Below the pieces are notes generated by a model that searched no databases, was not told where the DNA came from, and was given only the letters and a program-made list of their open reading frames with translations. Shown piece by piece: positions 50,747 through 59,790 of a stretch of DNA of 64,000 nt. The stretch spans positions 29,415-93,414 of the forward strand of contig NZ_JBBPEV010000007.1 in the NCBI RefSeq assembly GCF_038069945.1, read 5' to 3'. Positions within the stretch are counted from its first letter, which is position 1. Each line of letters opens with the position of its first letter. The position numbers and the translations under genes were made by a program. Source of the stretch: Aquabacterium sp. A3 (GTDB lineage: Bacteria; Pseudomonadota; Gammaproteobacteria; Burkholderiales; Burkholderiaceae_C).

Positions 50747-51442
50747 TCACAAGGCCCCGAACACCTTCTTGAGGATGGCGCTGCCGGTGCCCACCGGGTC
50801 TTGCCGGATCTTGCGTTCCTCGTCGCCAATGATGGTGTACAGGCCGTCCAGCGTCTTGCCCGTGACGTAGCCCTCGATCTTGGTGTCTTCGGCCTTGATC
50901 AGGCCAAAGCGCGCGGCCCGGTCGGCCACCTTGTTGTACTTGCGGGCCAGATCCACCTTCTCGGTGGCTTTCGTCACGATGGGCAAAAAGCGCGTGCCCA
51001 GGGGCTCGCGTGTCTTGCTGGCGAAGAAGTCGGTGACGGAGTGCTCGCCCCCGCTGAGGATGTTCTTGGCGTCGTTCACGCTCATGGTCTTGACCGCATT
51101 GACCAGCAGGTCGCGGCCCATGGGCACGGCCTGCTCGGCCGCCCGGTTCATGCCGGTGACCAGCTCATCCACCCGCTGGCCCTGACCCAGGCGGCGCAGC
51201 ATCTGGCCGGCGTCTTCCAGGTAGCCCGGCAAGGGGATGCGCACCTTGGCGTTGTCCAGAAACCCGCCCTCTTTGCCCAGCAGGGCCACGGCGGCCTGGG
51301 CGCCCTGCTCGAGCGCGGCCTTCAGGCCGGCGGTGGCATCGCGGTTGCTGAGGTCGGACAGCGACAGGGCCCAGGCCCGGCGGTGAGCGGCCAGCACCAG
51401 CAGGCCCAGGCTGAGGTGGCGGGTGACGGTGCGGCGTTGCAT
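50747..51442 (-). CDS. DUF4197 domain-containing exported protein
   Basis: A 231-residue protein starting MQRRTVTRHLSLGLLVLAA with a signal-like N-terminus. The remainder matches DUF4197: ATAGLKAALEQGAQAAVALL, VRIPLPGYLEDAGQMLRRLG, NDAKNILSGGEHSVTDFFAS and a GYVTGKTLDGLYTIIGDEER ending. The family is widespread in Gram-negatives, helical and uncharacterised. An ATG ten codons upstream (MSTTPSG) is less likely. It lies 55 bp downstream of the OmpA-like gene in the same direction. Confidence 0.9.
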   Translation of the reverse strand: MQRRTVTRHLSLGLLVLAAHRRAWALSLSDLSNRDATAGLKAALEQGAQAAVALLGKEGGFLDNAKVRIPLPGYLEDAGQMLRRLGQGQRVDELVTGMNRAAEQAVPMGRDLLVNAVKTMSVNDAKNILSGGEHSVTDFFASKTREPLGTRFLPIVTKATEKVDLARKYNKVADRAARFGLIKAEDTKIEGYVTGKTLDGLYTIIGDEERKIRQDPVGTGSAILKKVFGAL

Positions 51443-51497
51443 GGTGCGGGCTCCTGAGGGTGTGGTGGACACCTGCAGTCTGCCACGGGGCGCCGCC

Positions 51498-52004
51498 TCA
51501 GCGCACGAGGGTGATGTCCACTCGCCGGGCTTCGTCGGGGCGGTCGCCGCCCAGCAGCTCCACCGGCTTGGCCAGCTGGATGCGCTCGGCGGGCACGCCC
51601 TGGCTGATCAGCGCGGCGCGCACGGCGATGGCGCGTTGCTTGGACACTTCGGCGTTGACCTGGGCCGATCCGCTGGCATCGTGGTAGCCCGACAGCACCA
51701 GGCTGCCGCCGGCGGATTGCACGGTGGCGGCCACGTCGGTGATGGCCACGAGTGCGCTGTCGTTGAGTGTGGCCAGGCCCACGTCGAAGTACACCGGGGT
51801 GACGCCTTGCACGTCGCCGTTGAAGGCCTCCGAGGGCGGGGCCGGCTCGAAGGTGGTCGCTTCCTGGGCCGCCTGGTTCTGGCGTGCCAGGTGCTCATGG
51901 CCCTGGCCGATGCCCTGGCCCACCACGGCCACGGCAGCGATGCCGGCGGCCAGGCCGCTGATCCACAGGCCGATGCGCGTGTGGCGGTCTTGGTTGTCGC
52001 TCAT
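51498..52004 (-). CDS. OmpA family protein (small, membrane-anchored)
   Basis: A 168-residue protein with one N-terminal helix (IGLWISGLAAGIAAVAVVG) and a periplasmic OmpA-like domain of about 110 residues: VTPVYFDVGLATLNDSALVA, LVLSGYHDASGSAQVNAEVS, KQRAIAVRAALISQGVPAER. The NAELSxxRA-type peptidoglycan-binding region is partly kept as NAEVSKQRA. It likely tethers to peptidoglycan from the inner membrane, like small OmpA-type proteins encoded next to cytochrome oxidase genes in some bacteria, though no such genes are here. Confidence 0.85.
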   Translation of the reverse strand: MSDNQDRHTRIGLWISGLAAGIAAVAVVGQGIGQGHEHLARQNQAAQEATTFEPAPPSEAFNGDVQGVTPVYFDVGLATLNDSALVAITDVAATVQSAGGSLVLSGYHDASGSAQVNAEVSKQRAIAVRAALISQGVPAERIQLAKPVELLGGDRPDEARRVDITLVR

Positions 52005-52101
52005 GGGTAGGTCTCCTGGGGTGCGTGGCCCCAGAGCTTAGCAGCGCCTCAGCCCACGGCCGCCCCCAAGGCCAGGGGGCTCGGCAGGCGGAGCTGCACG
52101 G

Positions 52102-52518
52102 TCAAAGCACCAGCGCGCTCACGTGGCGCCGGCGGGCCGCCGGGTACGCGTTGGGCGAGCGCAGCACCGGCACAGGCAGTTGCCAGTGGTCGGCCAGTTG
52201 CTGCAGCACGCGGCGCTCTTCGTCGGCCACGTGCGCATCGGCGTCGATGGCCGCCCCGCACAGCTGCAACACGATGAGGCGCAGCCCCGGGTCGGTCACG
52301 TCGGCCATGGATGCCAGCAGGGCCTGTTGGGCATCCTGGCGCTGGCTCACCTGGCGCAGCACCTCTTCAAAGCCACCCGGTGGCAGGCCCAGGCGCCCGT
52401 CCACGTCCAGTTGCCGAAGCCGGTTCAGTTCGGACGGACTGACCTGGCCGTCGGCCAGCAGGCTCAGGGCCAGGATGCGGGCGGCGGCTTCGGGGCTGTT
52501 GCAGGCGGGGTTGCGCAT
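52102..52518 (-). CDS. TerB-like helical protein
   Basis: A 138-residue, all-helical protein resembling TerB-family domains: NSPEAAARILALSLLADGQV, SPSELNRLRQLD and AAIDADAHVADEERRVLQQL, where the acidic residues line up with the metal-binding site of TerB. There is no signal peptide. Many stand-alone TerB-like proteins exist without tellurite resistance genes and their role is unclear. It diverges from acuI across 165 bp. Confidence 0.72.
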   Translation of the reverse strand: MRNPACNSPEAAARILALSLLADGQVSPSELNRLRQLDVDGRLGLPPGGFEEVLRQVSQRQDAQQALLASMADVTDPGLRLIVLQLCGAAIDADAHVADEERRVLQQLADHWQLPVPVLRSPNAYPAARRRHVSALVL

Positions 52519-52683
52519 GGGGTGAATGTCACCGTGGGGAGTTGAAACGGTGCCCAGGTTACGCGGCCCAGATCTGAAAGAAAATCAGAAATTGGGGCGA
52601 CCATGTTTCGGTTTTCACGCAGTGTCGTGCGGCGCCGGGGGCGCCACGTTATGCTGCCGGTTGCCAACCGAAGGATCTGCACC

Positions 52684-53676
52684 ATGTTCAAAGCCATCCT
52701 CATCCGCAAGGACGACCAGGGTTACCGCGCTGCGCTGGAGTCGCTCGACGACGACGCCTTGCCGGTGATCGAGACAGGCGGTGTGACCGTGCGCGTGTCG
52801 CACTCCACCTTGAACTACAAGGATGGCCTGGCCATCACGGGCCGCTCGCCCGTGGTGCGGCAGTTCCCGATGGTGCCGGGCATCGACCTGGCGGGCACGG
52901 TGGAGGCCAGCGAGCACCCCGACTGGGCGCCAGGCGACGCCGTGGTGCTCAATGGCTGGGGCGTGGGCGAAACCCATTGGGGTGGCCTGGCCCAGCGGGC
53001 GCGCCTGAAAGGCGACTGGCTGGTGCCGCTGCCCGAGGCCTTCACGCCGGCGCAGGCCATGGCCATTGGCACGGCGGGTTACACCGCCATGCTGTGCGTG
53101 ATGGCGCTGGAACGCCAGGGCGTGCGCCCCGAGCAGGGCGAGGTGCTGGTGACGGGCGCCGCCGGTGGCGTGGGCAGCGTGGCCGTGGCCTTGCTGAACC
53201 GCCTGGGCTACACCGTGGCGGCCGTCACGGGCCGCCCGCAAGAGGCCGATTACCTGCGCGAGCTGGGCGCCACCACGGTGCTGGACCGCGCAGAGTTCGC
53301 CTCGCCAGGCAAGCCCCTGGCCAAAGAGCGCTGGGCGGGGGCGGTGGACGCCGTGGGCAGCCACACCCTGGCCAATGTGTGCGCCCAGATGCGTTACCGG
53401 GGCACGGTGACGGCCTGTGGCCTGGCCGGAGGCATGGATTTTCCGGCCACCGTGGCCCCGTTCATTTTGCGTGGCGTGACGCTGGTGGGCATCGACTCGG
53501 TGATGTGTCCCCGCGCCGACCGCCTGGTGGCCTGGACCCGCCTGGCCCGTGACCTGGACCCGGCCCTGCTGGCACGCATCACGCGCGAGATCGGTCTGAC
53601 CGAGGCGCTGGACGTGGCGCCCGCCCTGCTGGCCGGCCAGGTGCGCGGGCGGGTGGTGGTGGATGTCCACCGCTGA
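52684..53676 (+). CDS. acuI: Acrylyl-CoA reductase (NADPH), AcuI/YhdH family
   Basis: A 330-residue zinc-independent MDR-superfamily reductase starting [20 protein letters not shown]. Typical AcuI/YhdH segments are [40 protein letters not shown], the cofactor loop [18 protein letters not shown], and [20 protein letters not shown]. AcuI reduces toxic acrylyl-CoA to propionyl-CoA, for instance in DMSP or 3-hydroxypropionate metabolism. No dmd/acu partners are nearby, so a general detoxification role is likely. The 3' end overlaps the DUF1289 gene by 14 bp. Confidence 0.93.
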   Translation: MFKAILIRKDDQGYRAALESLDDDALPVIETGGVTVRVSHSTLNYKDGLAITGRSPVVRQFPMVPGIDLAGTVEASEHPDWAPGDAVVLNGWGVGETHWGGLAQRARLKGDWLVPLPEAFTPAQAMAIGTAGYTAMLCVMALERQGVRPEQGEVLVTGAAGGVGSVAVALLNRLGYTVAAVTGRPQEADYLRELGATTVLDRAEFASPGKPLAKERWAGAVDAVGSHTLANVCAQMRYRGTVTACGLAGGMDFPATVAPFILRGVTLVGIDSVMCPRADRLVAWTRLARDLDPALLARITREIGLTEALDVAPALLAGQVRGRVVVDVHR

Positions 53677-53905
53677 GGCGCGATCAGATCGCCCGGCGGG
53701 GGGCCGTGTGCCCAGCCCGTGCCGGCGCCTGTGCACGCTCAACGAGCAGGATGTGTGCGTGGGCTGTGGCCGCACGCTGACCGACATCACCGGCTGGACG
53801 GCGATGAGCGACGAGGAGCAGCGCGCGTGCGTGGCGCGCGCGCGTGCCCGGGTGCAGCAACTCAGACCACGCTGGGCGCCTGATGCGGGAGGTGATGGTG
53901 CCTGA
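53663..53905 (+). CDS. DUF1289 domain protein
   Basis: An 80-residue protein with the DUF1289 signature of four cysteines: [20 protein letters not shown], followed by [17 protein letters not shown]. The cysteines probably bind a metal. These small proteins are common in proteobacteria and uncharacterised. It overlaps acuI upstream and the SIR2 gene downstream, so all three are probably one transcript. Confidence 0.9.
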   Translation: MSTAEARSDRPAGGRVPSPCRRLCTLNEQDVCVGCGRTLTDITGWTAMSDEEQRACVARARARVQQLRPRWAPDAGGDGA

Positions 53906-54806
53906 GCGCGGCCCCATGCTCATCCCGCCGCGCAACGCGGCGCTGGAGGCGGCCCTCGATCAGGCTGCCGCGCTGATCATGCAGGCCGATGCCCTGGTGG
54001 TGGCCGCCGGTGCCGGCATGGGCGTGGACAGCGGCCTGCCGGATTTTCGGGGGCGTGAGGGCTTTTGGCAGGCGTATCCCGCCCTGGGGCGGGCCGGGCT
54101 GGACTTCTACACCGTGGCCAGCCCCGACACCTTCGTGCACGACCCGGCCCTGGCATGGGGCTTTTACGGCCATCGGCTGGCGCTGTACCGGCGCACGCCG
54201 CCGCACGCGGGCTTTGGCATCCTGCAGCGCTGGGGCGCCCAGATGCTGCAGGGACTGCAGGTGTTCACCAGCAATGTGGATGGGCATTTTCAGCGCGCGG
54301 GCATGCCCCCTGATCACGTGCACGAGGTGCACGGCAGCATCCACCACCTGCAGTGCCTGGCGCCCTGCCATGAAGACATCTGGCCCGCCGATGGCTTTCA
54401 TCCGGTGGTCGATGAGGCGGCCTGTCGCCTGCGCAACGATGCCCCCCGGTGCCCGCGCTGCGGGGGCTTGGCGCGGCCCAACATCCTCATGTTCGGGGAC
54501 GAGGGCTGGCTGGACGTCCGCGAGCAGGCGCAATCCAGTCGCTTGAGGCGCTGGCTGGCGCAGGTGCACCGACCGGTGGTGGTGGAGCTGGGGGCCGGAC
54601 AGGCGGTGGCCACGGTGCGCCACTTCAGCCACTCGGTGCTGCAGCAGCTCAATGGGCGGCTGGTGCGGATCAATCCGCGGGATCACGCGGTGCCCACCAG
54701 ACAGGATGCGAGCGTGCCCTTGGGGGCACTGGCGGCGCTGCAGGCGCTGGACGCGCGGCTGCAGCAGGCGGGATGGTTGCCGCCCGACGATCAGGCTCAG
54801 GCCTGA
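53883..54806 (+). CDS. SIR2 family NAD-dependent protein (sirtuin-like)
   Basis: About 307 residues from [11 protein letters not shown]; ATGs at 53895 (MVPERGP) and 53919 (MLIPPRN) are alternatives. The NAD site is VVAAGAGMGVDSGLPDFRGR, then FTSNVDGHFQRAGMP, and the catalytic His in HEVHGSIHHLQC. A Cys-x2-Cys pair RCPRCGGLARPNILMFGDEG and the earlier LAPC give the zinc site. The GAGMGVDSGL variant and NVDG belong to the bacterial SIR2 group that is more remote from CobB, so deacylase activity is not certain. Its frame overlaps the DUF1289 gene by 23 bp and the next convergent gene by 10 bp. Confidence 0.88.
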   Translation: MREVMVPERGPMLIPPRNAALEAALDQAAALIMQADALVVAAGAGMGVDSGLPDFRGREGFWQAYPALGRAGLDFYTVASPDTFVHDPALAWGFYGHRLALYRRTPPHAGFGILQRWGAQMLQGLQVFTSNVDGHFQRAGMPPDHVHEVHGSIHHLQCLAPCHEDIWPADGFHPVVDEAACRLRNDAPRCPRCGGLARPNILMFGDEGWLDVREQAQSSRLRRWLAQVHRPVVVELGAGQAVATVRHFSHSVLQQLNGRLVRINPRDHAVPTRQDASVPLGALAALQALDARLQQAGWLPPDDQAQA

Positions 54807-55018
54807 CGGCGAGCGCGGCGGCCCAGCAGGCTGGCTTGCCACAGGCTGCTGGCGGCCAGCAAGGCGCCCGCACCGAACAGCACCGAGCCTTGGGCCAGCA
54901 GGCCCAGACCGGCCAGCAGGCCCAGACCCAGGCCGAGGGTGGCGGCCACGCGGCTGGCGTGCCGGGTGCGGCTGGCGGCAGGACGGGGTGAGACAGGGCG
55001 ATCAGCGAACACGGCCAT
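54797..55018 (-). CDS. Small hydrophobic protein, unknown
   Basis: A 73-residue frame from MAVFADRPVSPRPAASRTRH with a helical hairpin-like hydrophobic core VAATLGLGLGLLAGLGLLAQ and SVLFGAGALLAASSLWQASL, ending in a basic GRRARRQA. It has GGAGG just upstream of the ATG, which supports a real start. The family is not recognised. It converges with the SIR2 gene, overlapping it by 10 bp. The 55019-55241 region behind it shows no gene. Confidence 0.6.
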   Translation of the reverse strand: MAVFADRPVSPRPAASRTRHASRVAATLGLGLGLLAGLGLLAQGSVLFGAGALLAASSLWQASLLGRRARRQA

Positions 55019-55241
55019 GGGGGCCTCCTGAGTGTCAATGGCGCTTCGATTCAATCGTGATGAAACGCACACCAACGGTTGTAAGCCCTGGCCGCGCCTG
55101 GCACAAGCTGGAGATGACCCGAAATCGCTAGGGGTTTTCGCGCGATCAGGGCACCGCTTGGACGGATCGCGTCAAAACCCGTGCGGATGGCGCCAGGTGA
55201 CGCCGATTTGTCGCGCGCCTCAGGTGGCGTGGCCTGGGGGC

Positions 55242-56480
55242 TCACAGCGCCAGTCGCGCGGTGTAGCCCGTCATTTCCAGGTAGCCACGTCCGGCCAGGT
55301 GGCCGTCGGCATCCCGCAGTTCGCTCAAGCCCTCCCAGTAGACGTTGCCGGTGCTGCCCCGGCTGTCCAGCTCTTGCGCATCCAGGCTGGCGCGCAGGGT
55401 GTGGCGCTGGGTGCGTCGGTCCGACCCCGTGCCTTCTGGCCATTCCAGCGTCCATGCCACCGGGTAGCGGGCGCCGGTGGCGGGGCTCGTCCAGCGTCGG
55501 CCCGGGGTCAGGCGCAGTTCGTCGGGGCCGAAGATGCGGTCGGGCTGACCGGGGCGGCGCAGGCTGCCGCCGTGCCACAAGGCGCTGCCATCGGGCCGCC
55601 GCAGCCGGAAGGCGGTCAATGCGCCGCCGTCCAGCAGGTTGATGCCCATCCAGTCCCAGCCCTCGGCCTCGGGGTGCAGCAGGGCCTCGCTCCACTCGTG
55701 GTCCAGCCATGCGGTGCCTGCCACGGCCAGTGTCTGATCGCCCTGCTGGATGCGGCCGCTCACGGCCAGGTGCGGCAGGCTGTAGTAACGGCTGGCGTGT
55801 TCGGTGCCGGGGGCTTTCTGAGAGAAACCCGCCTGGCCCTGCAGCAGCAGGGGCTGGGTTTGCGCCAGACGCAGGTCCAGCCCGAAGCCTTGGGCGCGCA
55901 GGCGGCCTTCGTACACGCTGCGCCCGGACGGGCCCTGGCGTTGCAGCTGCCAGGTTCGGGTGTGTGGGTCAGCAGATGGCGCGGCGCTCAGCGGCCCGAT
56001 GTGCACGCGGGTGTCGCCTTCGGCGGCCTCGGCCAGGCCGAAGCCCGCGCGGGCGATGCGCTCGTCGTGCAGCAGGCGGGCGCGCCCGGGGTCGCGCAAA
56101 TCGGTGAGCGCCGCATGGGCGAACACCAGTTGGCGTGCGGCGAAGGCACTGCGGCTGCCGTGGGCGGCGTCCACCCGCGAGCGGAAGAAGGTGATCTGGA
56201 AACCGTGCGTGGGCGCCTCGGCCAGGGTGTAGGGCGCCGGCGTGGCGCGGGTCCCGGGCGAGGCCCGCAAGGCGCCGGTGACGTACCACCACTCGGTGCG
56301 GTAGGCCGGGTGGGCGCCGTGGTCGCGCGGGAAGACCAGCGGGTCGTCGGGGCGCAGGGGTGGGGGCGGCGCCGGCGCCACCTGGGCCCTGGCCTGGGCG
56401 CCCGGCACGAGCAGCCCGAGCCCGGCGCCCAGGCCCTGCAGGCCCAGCCACTGCAAACCACGTCGGCGTGCGGGGTTCAT
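55242..56480 (-). CDS. AttH/CrtC-like lipocalin family protein (hydroxyneurosporene synthase-like)
   Basis: A 412-residue exported protein. The N-terminus MNPARRRGLQWLGLQGLGAG looks like a Tat-type or ordinary signal. The mature part has the AttH landmarks RDHGAHPAYRTEWWYVTGAL and GFQITFFRSRVD, with a second domain starting AGTAWLDHEWSEALLHPEAE and GWDWMGINLLDGGALTAFRL. The family is sometimes called carotenoid 1,2-hydratase because of CrtC, but no carotenoid genes are here. It is coupled to an FtsX-type permease and ATPase, as in att-type export operons, so a periplasmic lipophilic-substrate handling role is more likely. A GTG one codon upstream is an alternative start. Confidence 0.88.
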   Translation of the reverse strand: MNPARRRGLQWLGLQGLGAGLGLLVPGAQARAQVAPAPPPPLRPDDPLVFPRDHGAHPAYRTEWWYVTGALRASPGTRATPAPYTLAEAPTHGFQITFFRSRVDAAHGSRSAFAARQLVFAHAALTDLRDPGRARLLHDERIARAGFGLAEAAEGDTRVHIGPLSAAPSADPHTRTWQLQRQGPSGRSVYEGRLRAQGFGLDLRLAQTQPLLLQGQAGFSQKAPGTEHASRYYSLPHLAVSGRIQQGDQTLAVAGTAWLDHEWSEALLHPEAEGWDWMGINLLDGGALTAFRLRRPDGSALWHGGSLRRPGQPDRIFGPDELRLTPGRRWTSPATGARYPVAWTLEWPEGTGSDRRTQRHTLRASLDAQELDSRGSTGNVYWEGLSELRDADGHLAGRGYLEMTGYTARLAL

Positions 56481-59071
56481 CACCAGTCCTCCTTCACGGC
56501 GCGCACCACGTCCGGCCCGGTGGCCTGGCGGCCTGACAGCCAGGCCGTCAGGGTGCCAGCGGCCACCACGGCCAGGGCCAGGGCCAGCAGTCGGCCGGCG
56601 GGCACCATCATCTCCATCGTCCAGTGGAAGCTCTGCGGGTTGACCACGTGCACGAGCACCACACTCACGGCCAGGCCCAGCACCACGCCCCAGGCGGCGC
56701 CCACGGCGCTCAGCGCCAGGCCCTCGCCAGCCACGATGCCCAGCACCTGCCGCCGTGTGAAGCCCAGGTGGCTGAGCAGTCCGAACTCTTTGCGGCGGGC
56801 CAGCACCTGGGCCGAGAAGCTGGCCGCTGTGCCGAACAGGCCGATGCCGATGGCCACGGCCTGCAGCCAGTAGGTGACGGCAAAGCTGCGGTCGAAGATC
56901 TTCAGCGTGATCTCGCGGATGGTGCGCGGCTCGGCGAACTCCACCGCGTTGCCATCCAGCCCGGCTTGGCTGAGGCGATGTCGCAAGGCGGCCTGGACGT
57001 CGCCGGTGCGGGCCTCAGGCTGCAACCACAGGGCCAGGTCGTTGAGCTGGCGGTCGCCCGTCAGGCGCTGGTAGTCGCGCTCGTCCATCACGATGGCGCC
57101 CTGCTGGCGGGCGTAGTCGCGCCACACCGAGCGCACCCGCGCCGCCACCGGGGGCTGCCCGGGCACCAGGGGCAGGGCCAGCACCTGACCGGGCCGCGCC
57201 CCGTACAGGGCCACCATGGCCTCACTGACGTGAATGCCCACTTCGTTGTTGATCCTGGATTCGTCGGCCTCTTTGGGGGGTGTCCATGGTGCGCTGACCA
57301 GGGGCAGGGCCTTGAGGTCGGCGTCCAGCGGGCGGCTGATGAGGGCCACCGGGGGCTGGCGCGGGTCGAGTTGAAGCTCGCTGACGCGCACGCCCTGCAG
57401 TCGGGCCACGCCGGGCACCTGACTCAGCGTGGCCAGGCCTTCAGGCGGCAGGCTGGCGCCACCGGCCAGGCGGGCGTACAGATCAGCGGGCAGCACCACG
57501 TCCAGCCAGGTGCTGACCGAATCTCGAAAGCTGGCCACCATCACGGTCAGGGCCACGGCCAGGCTGAGGCTGGCCACCACCCCGGCCATGGCGATAGTGG
57601 CGGTGTGGCGCAGGCGGCGCGCGCGTTCCAGCGCCAGCAGGGCCGGGGCGCTGCGCGGGGCGGGCCAACGGCCCAGCGCCGCCTGCACGGCGGCGGGCAC
57701 ACAGGCGATGCCGCCCATCAGCAGCGCCGCCACCGACAGATACGCCCACAGCGGCACGCCGGCCACCGGGGGCAACAGGGCCAGGCCACCGGCCAGCACC
57801 AGCAGGCCCGGGCCCACCCAGGCGCGGCGGCCTGCGCCCAGGCCTGCGTCGGCTTGCAGGCCTTTGAGGGCCTGGGCCGGGGCCATGTGCTGCGCCTGGC
57901 GGGCGGGCAACCAGCCGCCGGCCATGGCCGCGGCCACGCCCAGCGCACCGTAGACCCCAGCGGCCCACCACGACCACTGCAGGCTGGGCGCCACCCCGGT
58001 GAAGTAGCCGCCCCCCAGGTCGCCACCCAGCAAGCGCAGGGCGGCGGCGGCCAGCCCTGTGCCCAGCGCCAGGCCCAGGGCCGAACCCACCACCCCGACC
58101 ACGGCCGATTCGGCCAGCACCAGGGCCAGGCGTTCGCGGGCGCTCAGGCCCAGCACGCCCAGCAGGGCGAACTGCTGCAGGCGCTTGGCCACCGACAGCG
58201 ACAGGATGGAAAACACCAGAAAGCCCCCGGTGAACAAGGCCACCAGGGCCAGCACCGTCAGGTTGACGCGGTAGGCGCGCGACATGTTGGACACACGCTG
58301 CGCGTCGTCTTGGGCCGACTGCAGGCGCACGCCCTGGGGCAATAGCCCTTCGCGCGACAGTGACTGCGCCAGATCAGCCAGGCTGCGGCCCTCCACCACC
58401 TGCAGGTCGATGCGGTGCAGGCGCCCGACCAGGCCCAGGCGGTCTTGGGCGCCGGCGATGTCCATCACCCCGGTGGGCTCGCCGCCCACGGTCAGGCGGC
58501 CGGCCACCAGCAAGCGGACACGCTGACCACCCGCCTGCACCGTGATGCGCTGGCCGGGTTGCACGCCCAGGGCTTGCAGCGCGGCCGCGTTCAGCGACAC
58601 GGTGTCGGTGGCGAACAGGCTGAGCCGGTCCACGCCGGGGGCGTTCGTGTCCAGCCGGGGGATGAGTTCAGGGGCCAGGGGTGCGGCCACCAGGGTGTCC
58701 AGGCCGATCAGGCGCAGCGGGAGGCCGGCTGACGCGGTGCCGGTGCCGGTGCTGGCGCGCACGGTGGTCTCGATCACCGGGCTGGCGCGGGCCACCAGGG
58801 GATGGGCGGCCAGTGCCGCGTACAGCGATTCGGCCACGGTGCCATGGGCGGCTTGCACACGGGCGTCGGCCTGGCCGTTGACGGCGCGCACGGCGGCCCC
58901 AAAGGCGCTCAGGGCCGAGGCGTTGATGAGGTGCACCGAAAACGCCAGGGCCACGCCCAGCAACACGGCCAGCACGGCCGTGGCGTGCCGGGGCGCGTGG
59001 TGGCGCCATTCGGCCAGCGAGAACTGGCGCAACAGCGACCACAACACAGACCACAGCGACGGCAGCGTCAC
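56480..59071 (-). CDS. ABC transporter permease, FtsX/LolC family (large, two-module)
   Basis: An 863-residue permease starting with GTG in a GTGA overlap with the ATPase gene. It has the duplicated FtsX architecture: an N-terminal helix (ATAVLAVLLGVALAFSVHLI), a long periplasmic domain, three helices (LTVLALVALFTGGFLVFSIL and following), then a second unit with helix TIAMAGVVASLSLAVALTVM and C-terminal helices ending in QATGPDVVRAVKEDW. Such proteins act as mechanotransmitters that move lipophilic molecules or lipoproteins rather than pump across the membrane. Its stop overlaps the start of the lipocalin-like gene, supporting one functional unit. Confidence 0.92.
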   Translation of the reverse strand: MTLPSLWSVLWSLLRQFSLAEWRHHAPRHATAVLAVLLGVALAFSVHLINASALSAFGAAVRAVNGQADARVQAAHGTVAESLYAALAAHPLVARASPVIETTVRASTGTGTASAGLPLRLIGLDTLVAAPLAPELIPRLDTNAPGVDRLSLFATDTVSLNAAALQALGVQPGQRITVQAGGQRVRLLVAGRLTVGGEPTGVMDIAGAQDRLGLVGRLHRIDLQVVEGRSLADLAQSLSREGLLPQGVRLQSAQDDAQRVSNMSRAYRVNLTVLALVALFTGGFLVFSILSLSVAKRLQQFALLGVLGLSARERLALVLAESAVVGVVGSALGLALGTGLAAAALRLLGGDLGGGYFTGVAPSLQWSWWAAGVYGALGVAAAMAGGWLPARQAQHMAPAQALKGLQADAGLGAGRRAWVGPGLLVLAGGLALLPPVAGVPLWAYLSVAALLMGGIACVPAAVQAALGRWPAPRSAPALLALERARRLRHTATIAMAGVVASLSLAVALTVMVASFRDSVSTWLDVVLPADLYARLAGGASLPPEGLATLSQVPGVARLQGVRVSELQLDPRQPPVALISRPLDADLKALPLVSAPWTPPKEADESRINNEVGIHVSEAMVALYGARPGQVLALPLVPGQPPVAARVRSVWRDYARQQGAIVMDERDYQRLTGDRQLNDLALWLQPEARTGDVQAALRHRLSQAGLDGNAVEFAEPRTIREITLKIFDRSFAVTYWLQAVAIGIGLFGTAASFSAQVLARRKEFGLLSHLGFTRRQVLGIVAGEGLALSAVGAAWGVVLGLAVSVVLVHVVNPQSFHWTMEMMVPAGRLLALALAVVAAGTLTAWLSGRQATGPDVVRAVKEDW

Positions 59072-59715
59072 GCAGGCTCCAGCCCGTGGCGGGTCAGGCG
59101 CAGCACGCGGTCGGCATGGGCGGCGGCCGCCTGCGAGTGCGTCACCATCACGCAGGCGGTGCGGTGCTCACGCGTTTGCTGGCGCAGCAGGGTCATCACC
59201 CGCTCGGCCGTGTCGGGGTCGAGGTTGCCGGTGGGCTCGTCGGCCAGCAGCAGGGCCGGGCGGTGGATGAGGGCGCGGGCCAGGGCCACGCGCTGCAGTT
59301 GCCCGCCCGACAGTTGCTGTGGCAGCCGGGCGCCCAGGCCGTCCAGGCCCACCGCGCCCAGCGCCTGCGCCACGCGGGTGTCGTCGGCCTGGCCCAGCAG
59401 CATCAAAGGCAGGGCCACGTTCTGGGCCACGTCCAGGTGGGGCAGCACATGAAAGGCCTGGAACACAAAGCCCAGGTGTTGGCGTCTGAAGTGCGCCAGG
59501 GCCTGCTCGTTGAGCTGGGCCAGGTCGGTGTCGCCCAGGCACACGGTGCCGCCGTCCACCGTGTCCAGCCCGGCCAGGGCGTTGAGCAGGGTGGACTTGC
59601 CCACGCCCGACTCGCCCACGATGGCCACGAACTCACCAGGCGGCACCGTCAGGTTCACGCCTTCGAAGACCACGGCGGTGCCGTAGCGTTTGCACAGATC
59701 GCGCACTTGCAGCAT
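59068..59715 (-). CDS. ABC transporter ATP-binding protein (LolD/MacB type)
   Basis: A 215-residue ATPase. Walker A is IVGESGVGKSTLLNALAG, the Q loop is LGFVFQAFHVLPHLDV, the signature is QLSGGQLQRVALARAL and Walker B is ALLLADEPTGNLDPDT, followed by the switch His in VMVTHSQAAA. It belongs to the MacB/LolD group that pairs with FtsX-type permeases. It is the first gene of the ATPase-permease-lipocalin operon. Confidence 0.95.
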   Translation of the reverse strand: MLQVRDLCKRYGTAVVFEGVNLTVPPGEFVAIVGESGVGKSTLLNALAGLDTVDGGTVCLGDTDLAQLNEQALAHFRRQHLGFVFQAFHVLPHLDVAQNVALPLMLLGQADDTRVAQALGAVGLDGLGARLPQQLSGGQLQRVALARALIHRPALLLADEPTGNLDPDTAERVMTLLRQQTREHRTACVMVTHSQAAAAHADRVLRLTRHGLEPA

Positions 59716-59790
59716 GCCGACAGCATAGGCGCTTGTGCAGGCCTCGCGCGCACGCGGGCTCGGCTCAGGGCCGCTGCCGCCGCGATGACC

